A DNA stretch of 64,000 bases from Neostapfia colusana (Eukaryota > Streptophyta > Magnoliopsida > Poales > Poaceae): the NCBI GenBank assembly GCA_030760725.1, contig JASWHV010000008.1, positions 50,195,671-50,259,670 of the forward strand, in the 5' to 3' direction. Position numbers and translations under genes: made by a program. The notes below the pieces were generated by a model. It saw only the letters and a list, made by a program, of their open reading frames with translations. It ran no database searches and had not been told where the DNA came from. Shown here piece by piece: positions 21,034 to 30,359 of this stretch (its first letter is position 1; each line of letters opens with the position of its first letter).

Positions 21034-22782
21034 CTAACGCCCTGGCCCGTCACCGTCGGAACTGGAGTCCTCTCCGTTAAGCACTGTCTTCATGACACAC
21101 TGAGGCTCCTGGAACCCTACCTGATGGGCAGCGCTGACTGGGGCATCGACCTTCTGTTTGCCATCCCTCTGAGGGTAGGGCGGTGCTTCAGCCCTCTGCT
21201 GTCTTCCTTTGCGGAAGCGCTCTGCGAGCCTCTGGATCTCCCAGCACTCGGCAGCAGTATGGTTGCAGGTGCCATGCACGGGGCATAGCCCGCCTTGGTC
21301 ACTGTCTGAGGCCGGTGATTGCCGCTGCCTTTTGTCGGGGCGTGGCCCCCGAGCTCCACTAATCGTCGCAGCTGCGGCGATGGGGGCCGTGAATGGTGGC
21401 TTCATCTTGCCACTCCCCCGGTTCTTGGCCTTCTTGCCACCCCCGTAGGCAGCAGCGCCGGACCCGGGCTGTCCTCCTGACTCGGAGGTCGGCGGAGCGT
21501 GCCAGTTCCGCCCTTCAGCTGCTCTGGCGCACTTGTCCGCCAGGCTGAAGAGCTCCGAGACGTCGCGGACTTCTCTGGTCGCGAGCTTCTCAAGCATTTT
21601 CTCATCCCGGACACCCTGTCGGAACGCCACCACCACAGAGGCACTTTGGATATGTGGGATGATGTTGCGTACCTGAGAGAACCGCTGGATGAAAGAGCGC
21701 AGCGACTCCCCAGGTTGTTGCTTGATGGCGTGGAGGTCAAGCTCCGTGCTGGGACGGGTGTAGGAGCTGCCGAAGTTGGCGACGAATTGCCGGCAGAGCT
21801 CTCCCCAGGAGGTTATGGACCCCTGAGGTAGATTCATGAGCCAAGACCGAGCTGGGCCGGTCAAGGCAACGGGGAAGTAGTTGGCCATGACAGCCTCGTC
21901 CCCTCCCGCGGCAAGTACGGCAGTGGAGTAGATCTGGAGGAACTCCGCCGGGTTGACGCTACCGTCGTACTTTTCGGGCAGGTGCGGCCGGAACTTGCGC
22001 GGCCACCTCGTGAAGCGAAGGTGGGGTGCAAGGGCCGCACATCCTGCACCTGCTGCTGCAGGTACTGGCGCTGCGAACGCTTGGTTCGCACTTGGCACCG
22101 CGTATCCCGGCATGGGCAAGGCTGCACCATAGACCGGGGCCGCTGCTTGCGGCGCATATAGTTGTGGCATATGCTGCGCAGCATATGCCTGAGGCAGGGC
22201 TCGCGTGGCGAAGACCTTCCCTTCAGGTTGTGTCGAGGCCGACGACATGCTGTCGCCAACCTCATGGTTGCGACGCCTTTCTCGGCGTCGCTCGAGGTAC
22301 ACCCGGGCGTCCTGACCCAAGTGGCACCGTTCCAGTTCCCTTCGCAGGTCCGTCGACAGGAGCCTGGAGGAGCTAGAATCCGCCGTTAGCCCGTCAACCG
22401 TGGGTGTGCGCGTCAGCGACACAGCCGGTTGTCCTGGGCGCCGTCCTCGCCGAAACCGAGGGTTCGCGGCGGCGACGACGAGGCGGTCCACCTCGCGGAC
22501 CCATTGCTGGGTCGCTGAATGGGGCGCATCCCCTGCAGGTGGGTTGCACAGCAGCGCTCTTGCTGCAGCTAGCGCACCTCCATGGTGTACGCTCAGCGCT
22601 GCAGAAGATCTCCCACTGGTCGGGGCCTGCATAGCCGGAGTCGGCGTTGCCGGAGTCGGCTGCTGGCTACCAGCTTGTGCCGACACACTCTGTCCTGAGT
22701 GTGTGGACATGTACTCCCCAGTGGTCACGGTTCGCCGTGAATGCGGAGGGGGAGAGTTTTCCGCTGAAGGAAGCTTGGTCAT
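21034..22782 (-). CDS. gag: Gypsy Gag polyprotein
   Basis: An uninterrupted 582-residue minus-strand frame. The N-terminal ~200 residues are low complexity. A retrotransposon Gag domain follows at about 265-430 (FRPHLPEKYDGSVNPAEFLQ, ALTGPARSWLMNLPQGSI, SWGELCRQFVANFGSSY, QQPGESLRSFIQRFSQVRN, VVVAFRQGVRDEKMLEKLA). A knuckle-like CPVHGTCNHTAAECWEI lies near 515-530, the compact variant seen in Tat-lineage elements. Gag forms the particle that packages element RNA. The ATG at 22782 is close downstream of the PBS. The frame is intact, so this element may still make Gag while lacking pol, a helper-dependent arrangement. Confidence 0.9.
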   Translation of the reverse strand: MTKLPSAENSPPPHSRRTVTTGEYMSTHSGQSVSAQAGSQQPTPATPTPAMQAPTSGRSSAALSVHHGGALAAARALLCNPPAGDAPHSATQQWVREVDRLVVAAANPRFRRGRRPGQPAVSLTRTPTVDGLTADSSSSRLLSTDLRRELERCHLGQDARVYLERRRERRRNHEVGDSMSSASTQPEGKVFATRALPQAYAAQHMPQLYAPQAAAPVYGAALPMPGYAVPSANQAFAAPVPAAAGAGCAALAPHLRFTRWPRKFRPHLPEKYDGSVNPAEFLQIYSTAVLAAGGDEAVMANYFPVALTGPARSWLMNLPQGSITSWGELCRQFVANFGSSYTRPSTELDLHAIKQQPGESLRSFIQRFSQVRNIIPHIQSASVVVAFRQGVRDEKMLEKLATREVRDVSELFSLADKCARAAEGRNWHAPPTSESGGQPGSGAAAYGGGKKAKNRGSGKMKPPFTAPIAAAATISGARGPRPDKRQRQSPASDSDQGGLCPVHGTCNHTAAECWEIQRLAERFRKGRQQRAEAPPYPQRDGKQKVDAPVSAAHQVGFQEPQCVMKTVLNGEDSSSDGDGPGR

Positions 22783-22816
22783 CTTCGTCAGCGGAAACTC
22801 GTCGCGCTAGGAGAAA

Positions 22817-22839
22817 AGCCCCCTACCTGGCGCACCAAA
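22817..22839 (-). promoter_or_regulatory. Primer-binding site
   Basis: Minus-strand TTTGGTGCGCCAGGTAGGGG directly abuts the 5' LTR. It matches the PBS type of grass Tat-lineage gypsy elements and differs from the TGGTATCAGAGC initiator-Met type elsewhere in this window. Confidence 0.82.
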
Positions 22840-23936
22840 TGTCGAAGTGTTCAGTCGACACTTCCCCCGGGCCTGCACTGGGCAGCCCGTGGAGGTTCTT
22901 TTTTCGGTGGGGCTAGTCTCTAGCGGAGAGCTTGCGCAGATGGACGAGTTAGTAAGAGCTTGACATGGCGAGTTTTACGTGGTTCAGGCCGCCGGAGCGT
23001 AAAACCCTACGTCCACGGCGAGCTATGGAGCTCACTGTATTGCTTGCTGCTCAGGATCGGAGGCCTGAGCTCGGGGGGTGAGTTACAGCTTGAGAGTGTA
23101 TGGCTAGCGTATGAGTTGCAAAGTGCGAACCCCTGCTATTGACGCCTACCCGAGCCTTTTATAGTCCAAGGCTAGGGCAGCTTACAAGGGGGGGCGGGAC
23201 CCGACAGGTGGTCCCGGGAAGATTGTCTATTATCTACCGTATCTGCAGTTATGCCGGTAGTTGTCTCTGGTCGAAGGCTTCTGAGTCTTCATCTTGCCGC
23301 CCTGCCCATGCCGCATGCTAGTCGTAGTGGTTGATGACGGCGCAGGCGGCATGGGATGTCTTGTCGCGGTGTTTATTGGCTGGCAGGTTCTGACACCGCG
23401 CACCAGTCTGTGATGCGACTGGGCGCAACAGCACCTGACAGAAGCATGCTCCGCGCCTCCGTGTCTTGGGAAGACGCGGGCCTTGAATACCTTGTACGGG
23501 CAAGGTATGGGGCGTCTTTACGCCCGCTGCCTATCGCTCGGGGCAGGCAGCGTCGTTCTTCTGGCCACGTGGCGGGTCCGGAGCCCTTCTATGAGGAGAG
23601 AAGGGTCCGGCCTGTGGGGCACGTGGAGCCTCCGGACCTCTCCCCGCGGAGGGGGAGGCTCGGCTTCTGTCGGCCATGCGGCGGGCCCGGAGCTCTCCTC
23701 TGAGGAGAGGGAGGTCCGGCCCCGCTGGATGCGTGGCGCCTTCGGACCTCTCTCCCTCGGAGGGGGAGGTCCGGCTTCTGTATGCCACGTGGCGGGCCCG
23801 GAGCTCTCCTCTGAGGAGAGGGAGGTCCGGCCCCGCCGGACGCGTGGCACCTTCGGAGCTCTCCCTGCGGAGAAGGGCGAGTTCCTTAGGCATTTTCCCC
23901 TGTGCGCGGGGGTACCCCATATCTCAGGTACCGACA
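22840..23936 (-). repeat. 5' LTR of the gag-only gypsy element
   Basis: Full-length partner of 15872-16966. It holds the TATA box CTATAAAAGG (minus, 23155-23164) and three G-box repeat units starting near 23562, 23672 and 23783. In the second unit the box is mutated to CATGCGG. Confidence 0.93.
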
Positions 23937-23941
23937 TCCTT
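23937..23941. other. Target-site duplication TCCTT (right)
   Basis: Right partner of 15867-15871. The copia gag frame resumes immediately after it. Confidence 0.93.
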
Positions 23942-24317
23942 AAACATAGATATGTGTGTGAGAACAGATTCACCTTCCTGCAACTTGTGCATGAACAACT
24001 TCATCTTAATGGACATCTTGCTACTTAAATTTTTTACATACAGATCGATTCTAGCATCAACCAAACTGCGGTAGTGGTTTGCAACTCCAAACATTCCTGC
24101 GAAACATTGTTCAAAAGTTGCAGATGGATCTGAGATAGGGCCTTACAATCTTTCCTTTTCTCTTCAGCCGTCCAATCATTTTGATTATTCCTGAAACCCT
24201 CAAGGGTTTCGCCTAGATCATGATGTGCCAGCACTGCCGCATCTTCACTTGCCACAACTAAAATCTTGTGTCGAAATCCAACAGCGGAAGATCATACTTC
24301 ATCGTTGTTGAAGCCAT
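23942..24317 (-). pseudogene. Copia gag N-terminus
   Basis: The minus-strand ATG at 24317 gives MASTTMKYDLPLLDFDTRF followed by a TAG. Shifted frames continue with LWQVKMR, LAHHDLGETLEGF, DWTAEEKRKDCKALSQIHLQ, then LYVKNLSSKMSIKMKLFMH near 24010. This is the UBN2-type Gag of grass copia elements. Stop and frameshifts near 24240-24260 disable it. The frame is cut at 23942 by the gypsy insertion. Confidence 0.82.
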
Positions 24318-24357
24318 GTGCGTGGCGGCACGAACCCTAGATCAGGGGATTATAACT

Positions 24358-24373
24358 TTGGCTCTGGTACCAC
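24358..24373 (-). promoter_or_regulatory. Copia primer-binding site
   Basis: Minus-strand TGGTACCAGAGCC lies just inside the 5' LTR end. It is one base off the usual initiator-Met complement TGGTATCAGAGC. Confidence 0.8.
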
Positions 24374-24374
24374 T

Positions 24375-24707
24375 TGTTACAATCAAAAGAGAAAAAGCGT
24401 AGCTCAAAACATAGGAGACACAGATTTTAACGTGGAAAACCCCTCCAAGGCGAAAGGGAAAAAACCACGGGTGCCGGTCAGCAAATCTTCACTATATGAG
24501 GAGTTTACAATTGTGGGAGATTACAATCCTTTCCATGCCTCTCCCGATGGCTTACAAGGGATATTTATAGGTAGCGACTTAGAGTTCTAACCTGTTACAA
24601 TCATTTCCATGCCTCTCCCGATGGCTTACAAGGGATATTTATAGGTGCTGACTTAGAGTTCGAACCAGTTACAATCCTTTACATGCCTTTCTCGATGGCT
24701 TACAAGT
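24375..24707 (-). repeat. 5' LTR of the nested copia, truncated and internally repeated
   Basis: It begins (plus) TGTTACAATC next to the PBS and matches 8796-9010. Its far ~95 bp are missing. In their place a 74-bp segment is repeated: 24521-24594, 24595-24668 and a 39-bp partial 24669-24707. The join at 24707/24708 runs straight into LINE sequence. Confidence 0.82.
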
Positions 24708-25667
24708 GTTCAGAAGAGCTTTCAACACAAAGAGTTGTCTGGGGCATGCTTCCATAATGATAAGTGTATCATCCACATACTGTGATATTGGAAATTTTGT
24801 TGTGTGGTTTAGCTGAATGGGGGGTGAGGGTCAATAGGCCACTGTTCCCTTTGTTGACAATTCACTGTAGCAAGTCTGCAGCTAAAACAAACAACAATGA
24901 TGGCGGTGGATCTCCCTGTCTGACACTTCTTCTGCATTGAAAGACTTTAACATAGACTCCACCAAGAAGCACGAAAGAGGTTCTAGTTGCTAAATTTTCC
25001 ATATCTAGGGAACCGACTTTTGGCATAAACCCTTGTGCTACAGCAGTTGTAGGATGACTTCATGTTCAATCTTATCAAAAGACTTCTCAAAGTCAAGTTT
25101 ATGGATTACTATCTTCTTTTTTTAATCTTGTGACATAGGTAAAGATACTCAAATACCCAAGCTAGTCTATCCTGAATAGCTCTGGGTTTTTAATGAAGGC
25201 ATATTGATTAGTATTAATGAACTTCAATATAATCTACTGTAATCTTTCAACCAATAGATTTTTGAGCATTTTGATGGATGAATTAGAGAAGGAGATGGGC
25301 CTAAAAGCCCCCACATGGCAGGGTTTATCCTTTTTGAGGACCAAGCGTGTAAGAAGAACTTTCAGCAGGTATATATTACTAGTAATATATCCTGCCAAAG
25401 AGAAAGGATACAGTTCTGAACAATTTATGAATAAAATTTGGTGATATTATATTCCTTACACAATATAAATAGTCAGATAACCTTATACATCATATTTAGG
25501 ATTAGTTGCATTACAACATGAATTACACGCCAAGTTAAAAACAAAATTAACATCTAAAGAATCCTTACTACTTATAAAGTCAAACTACCAAACTAGATCT
25601 TATCAGCAAGATTGATAGGACACAAACTCTATCGATCTGGAAATCAATTGCTATTGGAACTTAGGGC
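24708..25667 (-). pseudogene. LINE reverse transcriptase fragment, second copy
   Basis: Homologous to 6661-6768 plus 8080-8795, but here continuous. Minus-strand translation shows QYVDDTLII near 24770-24790 (the catalytic block), and a stretch near 24850-24960 from the RT palm (CYSELSTKGTVAY). Farther upstream it matches the part-2 copy, with frameshifts. It lacks a recognisable endonuclease or tail. Confidence 0.8.
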
Positions 25668-25829
25668 GCGTTTGACAAGCAGAAACATTTCAGTTTCTAC
25701 TATGACTCACCTGGAATTCCCCAAAAGGCCTCACTAAGAAACATTTTGATGGTGATCGCAGCAAAAAGGTGAAATAGGAGTTTCAACGGTGAAACGATAT
25801 GTTCGCTTCTCACCTCCCTTGTGTGAGGG
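25668..25829. other. No gene seen
   Basis: Short spacer beginning GGGCGCGTTTGACAAGC. No frame or repeat partner is convincing. Confidence 0.4.
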
Positions 25830-26460
25830 TCACACCTCGACAACAGGATATTTTGTCCGGGTGGTGCCACACGCTGCGACACCACATTGCATATCAAAAG
25901 GCCATAGTTCACAAGTTTGATACATAAGAGATAACTTCAAATACATAAAGTTTTGCAGCGGAATATACGTAACAGAATATTACAACACTCCCTATGTGGT
26001 CTATGTGTGACGGCCGGTCGCCCGAAAGCAACCGACACAATCACGCCACAGGATCTTTGCACGGGATGGTGACACACGATGCTTCACTGCCAGTTGCATA
26101 TACAAGCGACATAATTTAAAAACAACGTATATAAAGTTTTAAAGTTTCCTACATAGGTTGAACGTTACAAAATACATGAGAGTAGAAAAATACGAATAGT
26201 AACGGAGTATTCTCTCATACGACATTTAGCAAAACCATGTGTCATAGCCCAATGGCACGCCATACTAGCAACACACAAATCAAGCCGGCGGCGACTCGGG
26301 CTCCATTATGCCACCCATCCCTCAGGCGGTGGTGCAATATTCGAGAAGCCCTCATATGCATCATGCTCATAAATGAGAGAATCACCTGAAAAATAGTATC
26401 AACAAACCGGTAAGCTACTAAGCTTAGCAAGACTTACCCGATGAAAATAATTTCTAGACC
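25830..26460 (-). repeat. Fragments of two related gypsy LTR ends
   Basis: 25830-26000 matches the LTR end at 39550-39730 ('gtgagggtcacacctcgacaac', 'gcagcggaatatacgtaaca'). At about 26004 a second, similar LTR end begins (TGTGACGGCCGGTCG) and runs on through 'gccggcggcgactcgggctcc', matching blocks of the other chromovirus LTRs. Both read on the minus strand and both are truncated. Confidence 0.7.
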
Positions 26461-26654
26461 ATACTAGTATGCAAGGCTCAAGTACTTGTTTCAAAAGGTA
26501 GTGGATAGCATAAAAGCATTAACATTAGGAGTGTGGTCATATTTTAGCCTCAAGTAACGATTAATGGAAGTGTAAACTTTGTGAGACCTATGTGTGCTGA
26601 ATACATTGGCTTTGACGATAAAAGTTTTGAATACTACCAAAACACCTTTTTTAA

Positions 26655-26915
26655 CAAGGTTCGACTCTAGGTCCAAGCTCCTGCAAGGTCCGATGATAGG
26701 TCCGACGTAAGGTCCGACTTGCTTTATCTAGGTCTGACTTATTTTGGCTAGGTCCGACTTATTTTTACTAGCTCCGGTGCTAGGTCCGACTAGCTTTGGT
26801 AAGTTCCATGCTAGGTCCGACTAAGCTTTAGTAAGCTCCGGCGCTAGGTCTGGCTAGATTTGGTAAGCTCCGATTAAAGGTCCGGTTAGCTTTGGTAAGG
26901 TTCGGAGCTTGATTG
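26655..26915. repeat. Degenerate tandem array of GGTCCGAC-type units
   Basis: About ten imperfect units of 20-40 bp built around (A)GGTCCGACT and TTGGTAAGCTCCG, for example near 26695, 26710, 26740, 26780, 26815 and 26870. Unit length is irregular. The array lies upstream of the copia LTR promoter and may belong to its U3. Confidence 0.7.
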
Positions 26916-28296
26916 CAATGGTTCTGCTTTTAACTTGCAATGTTTCGAACTTGCTTTACTCTTATGGAAAGTTTGCTTAGTATTATTTTACTAAGTTTTT
27001 GGTGTGTTTTGGTGGTTATGGATGATATCATTTTGCTATGGTTTACAACATGCTTATGTGAGGTGCTCACGTAAGATGTTGTAGTTTCGGAACTAACGAG
27101 AGTCAAGTCGAGGACTTGTGCTCGGAAGTATTGGTTATTTATTCATGTGCAGGTGTTGCTTGAGTTCAAGACATGGCTGGTGATGGGATCCTTGGACTAG
27201 TCTCAGGGAGGAGATGAGGTTCCAACAACCAAGTTCGGGAGGAGCTGTGGTTGAGTTGATCGGGAGGTCGCGCAGCATGTTTGGATCAAGGGCAGTGCAT
27301 ATGAAAGTTGCGTGTACGTCGTTGGAAGGTGTTTGCACGTGTGCAAGGAGTGCATGGACGTGGCAACATTGTTCCAAGGCGTGATGAAGAGATGTGGACG
27401 TAAAGAATTGGTAGGAAAGGTCCAACCGGCTGGATTATGGACTCAGGCTGCGGGTGAGTCGGTTATGGCTCAAATATGGAAGTATTTGAGTTAGTTATGA
27501 TAGGATTTCGTGTTAGGCACAAAGTAGAGTTGTTTTAGGAATGTTTGGGACGTTCCTAAGGTGTTTGGATGTCTTAAGATTGCTTCTATCTCCCTATAGA
27601 AGAGTCTTGAGCAGTTTTGGAAAGTTAGAGTTGGAATCAAAGTAGGAGTAGGAGTTCTAGTTTGAATTGGGTTGGCCTTAGGGCTGGTTATATAAGCAAG
27701 GGGGCCAGAGCTCGTGGAGTACGACTTTGGGGCTGTTCCTCTTGTGTTTTTATAAACAAAATTCGTATTCTAAAGGAACTTTTGTGCCTTGTTCGTTCGA
27801 CTTATTTCAGACAAGTTTTTCTCGTCGAGTTTCTGTTCAGCACTACCTTGCTTCGGTGGTTTTATCATAACTCGAGTTTTACAGATCCAATTGATGTGAT
27901 TCTTTTTTGGTTGTCTTCAAAACTTGATTATCTATGATCTGTGAAAATTTCACGGTCATTGAATTTGTGGTTTCTGATATACACGAGTTTCTTTACAGTA
28001 CTCCAGAACTGTTTTTCTCGCGTAGGACAGATTGACCTTTGTTCGATCTTTCGATCGTAACTTGAGTTTCTCTCAACGGATTTTCATGATTCTTGTTGTG
28101 ACGTCTTAGTGACTTGATTCTCTACAATCTATACTAGTTTTGTCACAGTTGAACACGTTTAGATTAGTCGCACACACGGTTTCTTTAACAGATCGGTTTT
28201 CTGCTGAGGTATGTTTTGTTGCTTCCGCTGAAAAGTTTTTATCTACCATTAACCCCCCCCCCTCTGGTAGCTTTACACGTGTACTTTGATCCTACA
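26916..28296 (+). repeat. Copia 5' LTR (5' boundary not fixed)
   Basis: The 3' end is set at CCTACA (28296) by the adjacent PBS. A TATA box lies at 27690-27696. No second LTR is present in the window, so the start, possibly including the tandem array, cannot be placed. Confidence 0.65.
27690..27696 (+). promoter_or_regulatory. Copia LTR TATA box
   Basis: TATATAAG in a GC-richer surrounding, about 600 bp before the PBS. This would set transcription start near 27720. Confidence 0.6.
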
Positions 28297-28298
28297 AT

Positions 28299-28312
28299 TG
28301 GTATCAGAGCCA
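28299..28312 (+). promoter_or_regulatory. Primer-binding site (initiator-Met type)
   Basis: TGGTATCAGAGCCAGG two bases after the LTR end, complementary to the 3' end of initiator tRNA-Met, the usual copia primer. Confidence 0.88.
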
Positions 28313-28357
28313 GGTTGCTCTAATCTTTGTGATTTGCACGTGTTTTGACTAATCATC

Positions 28358-29616
28358 ATGGAGAAATACTCCGCCAAACCTTGTGTGTTTAGTGGTATTA
28401 ATTTTCAGGTTTGGAAGGCACGCATGGAAGCTTTTATCCAGGCGCAAGGCTTTGCAATATGGGAAAAGGTGTACAAGCCTTATGATGTACCTTCAAACGA
28501 TCAAGTCACGGCTACAAACATGAGAGATGTCGACAACAACAACAAGGCTCAGAACTTGATCATACAAGGACTAACTCAGAGCGACTTCGACCGTGTTGCA
28601 CACCTCCAATCGGCGTACGATGTGTGGAGAGCACTTTGTGACTACCACGAAGGATCTAACACGATCAAGGAGGTAAGACAAGATATGTTCAAGAAAGAAT
28701 ACATGTGCTTCGAGATGCAACCCGGTGAGTCCATTGATGACCTCTTTGCTCACTTTAATAAAATTCTCAGCAACTTGTGTAGCGTCAATGTTAATTTGTC
28801 AGGTGCTGAAAATGCTAGGCAATTACTAAGTGCATTCGACATGTCAATTTGGGAGATGAAAGTAACATCTATACGTGAATCCACTGTCATGAGTACTCTT
28901 ACATTAGATGTTCTTTATTCTAAGCTAAAAACTCATGAAATTGATATTATATCACGTAAGAACCCAAATAAGACTATTGCATTTGTCTCACAACGTGATA
29001 TGCCTAGCTCCGGCCAATCATCTAGCAATACACTTGTTTTGCTGTCTTCACTAACCCTGGAACAGATTGAGTTTCCAGAGGAGGAGCTAGTACTTCTTTC
29101 TACTAGTTTCTCAAAAGCATTGCAAAATGTGAGAACTAGAAGGAGAGGAAGCTCCGGACCTCAACGATGCTTTGAACGTGGTAAGACAGGACACTTTCGT
29201 GCAGATTGCCCTAACCTTTCAGATCCTTCTAACCGTGATGAAAAGCAGAATAAAGTCAAGTCCTCTTTTGGCAACACGAACAAGAAAAAGAAGGGTTTTA
29301 CAGGACGTAAACTAATAAACAGTTTCATCACCACACTTCAAGAACTTAGCTCGAGTGATGTAGACCTTGGAAGTGATGAAGATGAAGATGATCTGGCAAA
29401 CTTGTGCTTCATGGCGGGTAAATCAAAATCAAGTATGGAGGATGCAGAACGCAACAGTGATAACGAAGAGGTATGTCCTACTTGCGAAGAAATGTGTGAT
29501 GCTATTTCTCGTGCCACTATTATTGTTGAGAAAAAGGACAAAAAGCTTAGGGACAATGCTGTTAAAATTGAGTCACTAGAATCTAAAATTAATCATTTAA
29601 AATCATTGATTCCTAG
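28358..29616 (+). pseudogene. gag: Copia Gag, truncated element
   Basis: An open frame from ATG 28358 gives about 420 residues of a UBN2-type Gag: FSGINFQVWKARMEAFIQAQ, LIIQGLTQSDFDRV, AYDVWRALCDYHEGSNTIKE, MQPGESIDDLFAHFNKILSN. A zinc knuckle lies near residue 270. Its second cysteine is arginine (CFERGKTGHFRADC, normally CFEC), so metal binding would be lost. An acidic stretch follows (DLGSDEDEDDL). Copia sequence ends near 29616 and the frame then runs into unrelated GC-rich LTR debris. No pol follows. Confidence 0.85.
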
Positions 29617-30358
29617 TGATGACGGGAGTAGGGAAACGTGGGAGGGAAGCCTGGCGCTCGAATTCATGGCCTTGGTTCGAGCTACGGTGCAGCGTAGCAG
29701 CGGGGCGATGGAGAGCTCGAAGGGGACGTCAATGGTGAGTGACGAACAAGGGGGCGAATGGAGACCGCGGAGCCGTTGAGGGGGTGGCGTGTAGAGTGCG
29801 GGAGAAGGAAAAGTGTGGCACTCTCTTTACTATCCGGCTGAGCGGTCGCTGGGCGCAGGCATTGTGGCGCAAGCTCTCTATACGAGCTGGAACAGAGAAG
29901 ACGGCAGGAGGAAGGAAGGAGGCTGGCAGGTAGGACCCATGGCTGAGTTTTTATTTTCCATGAATTTCAAATCAGTCCACTTGTTCTAAATTCAAAAAAC
30001 TATTGCTTGAAAGACTCCAAAAATGGTAAAAAATTTGATAGAGATGTTCTACACAATAAAATCTTCATTTTGATGAGAACAGGTTTGAAATTTTCACTAG
30101 AATTATTTGAATGATGCAATTTCCTCAAATCTCATGCATTTGAATTTTATCACTCAACAAGGAGTTCAAAAAAATTCATGCAACATTTTTCATGGGCACT
30201 TTATGTGGTTACCTTTAATTTGATGCATTTTATTTATGTAAGTTGTGTCCAAAGTGGGGATGGTCCAAACCAAATTTCAAACTTGAATTTGATTCTTTAT
30301 TTGACATGGCAAAAGTATGAGTGTGCTTGAGTTCGACTAATCAAAGGAAATTGGAATG
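29617..30358 (-). repeat. LTR U3 debris
   Basis: The GC-rich part (29617-29940) resembles 14440-14700 in style ('gagctcgaaggggacg', 'cggttcgagctacgg'). The AT-rich part (29940-30350) with 'ttcaaatttgaattt' motifs resembles 14800-15250. Probably the U3 of a minus-strand gypsy LTR like the one at 11491. Identity is approximate. Confidence 0.45.
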
Positions 30359-30359
30359 T

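Larger units (their letters stand above)
15872..23936 (-). mobile_element. Non-autonomous gypsy element with gag and antisense ORF, no pol
   Basis: An 8065-bp element bounded by TCCTT duplications, with LTRs of 1095 and 1097 bp and a 5.87-kb interior. The minus-strand PBS (TTTGGTGCGCCAGG...) and gag show it reads right to left. No protease, RT, RNase H or integrase motif occurs between gag and the 3' LTR. Instead a long frame lies on the plus strand at 17457-19178. Antisense ORFs near the 3' end are known in Tat-lineage gypsy elements (for example Grande and Retand). LTR divergence by eye is about 2.4%, mostly C/T and G/A changes. Confidence 0.9.
8796..24707 (-). mobile_element. Ty1/copia element with three nested insertions
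   Basis: The element reads right to left: 5' LTR (24375-24707), PBS, gag, protease, integrase, RNase H, PPT, 3' LTR (8796-9107). Protein order gag-PR-IN-RT/RH identifies copia. It contains a SINE, a gypsy LTR and a gag-only gypsy element. Its RT is deleted and gag and pol carry stops, so it is dead. It is the oldest layer in this 16-kb block because all other insertions interrupt it. Confidence 0.88.

Noticed and set aside
26655..26915. CRISPR array
   Set aside because: Units are diverged, spacing is irregular, there are no constant repeats with unique spacers, and the context is plant retrotransposon DNA.
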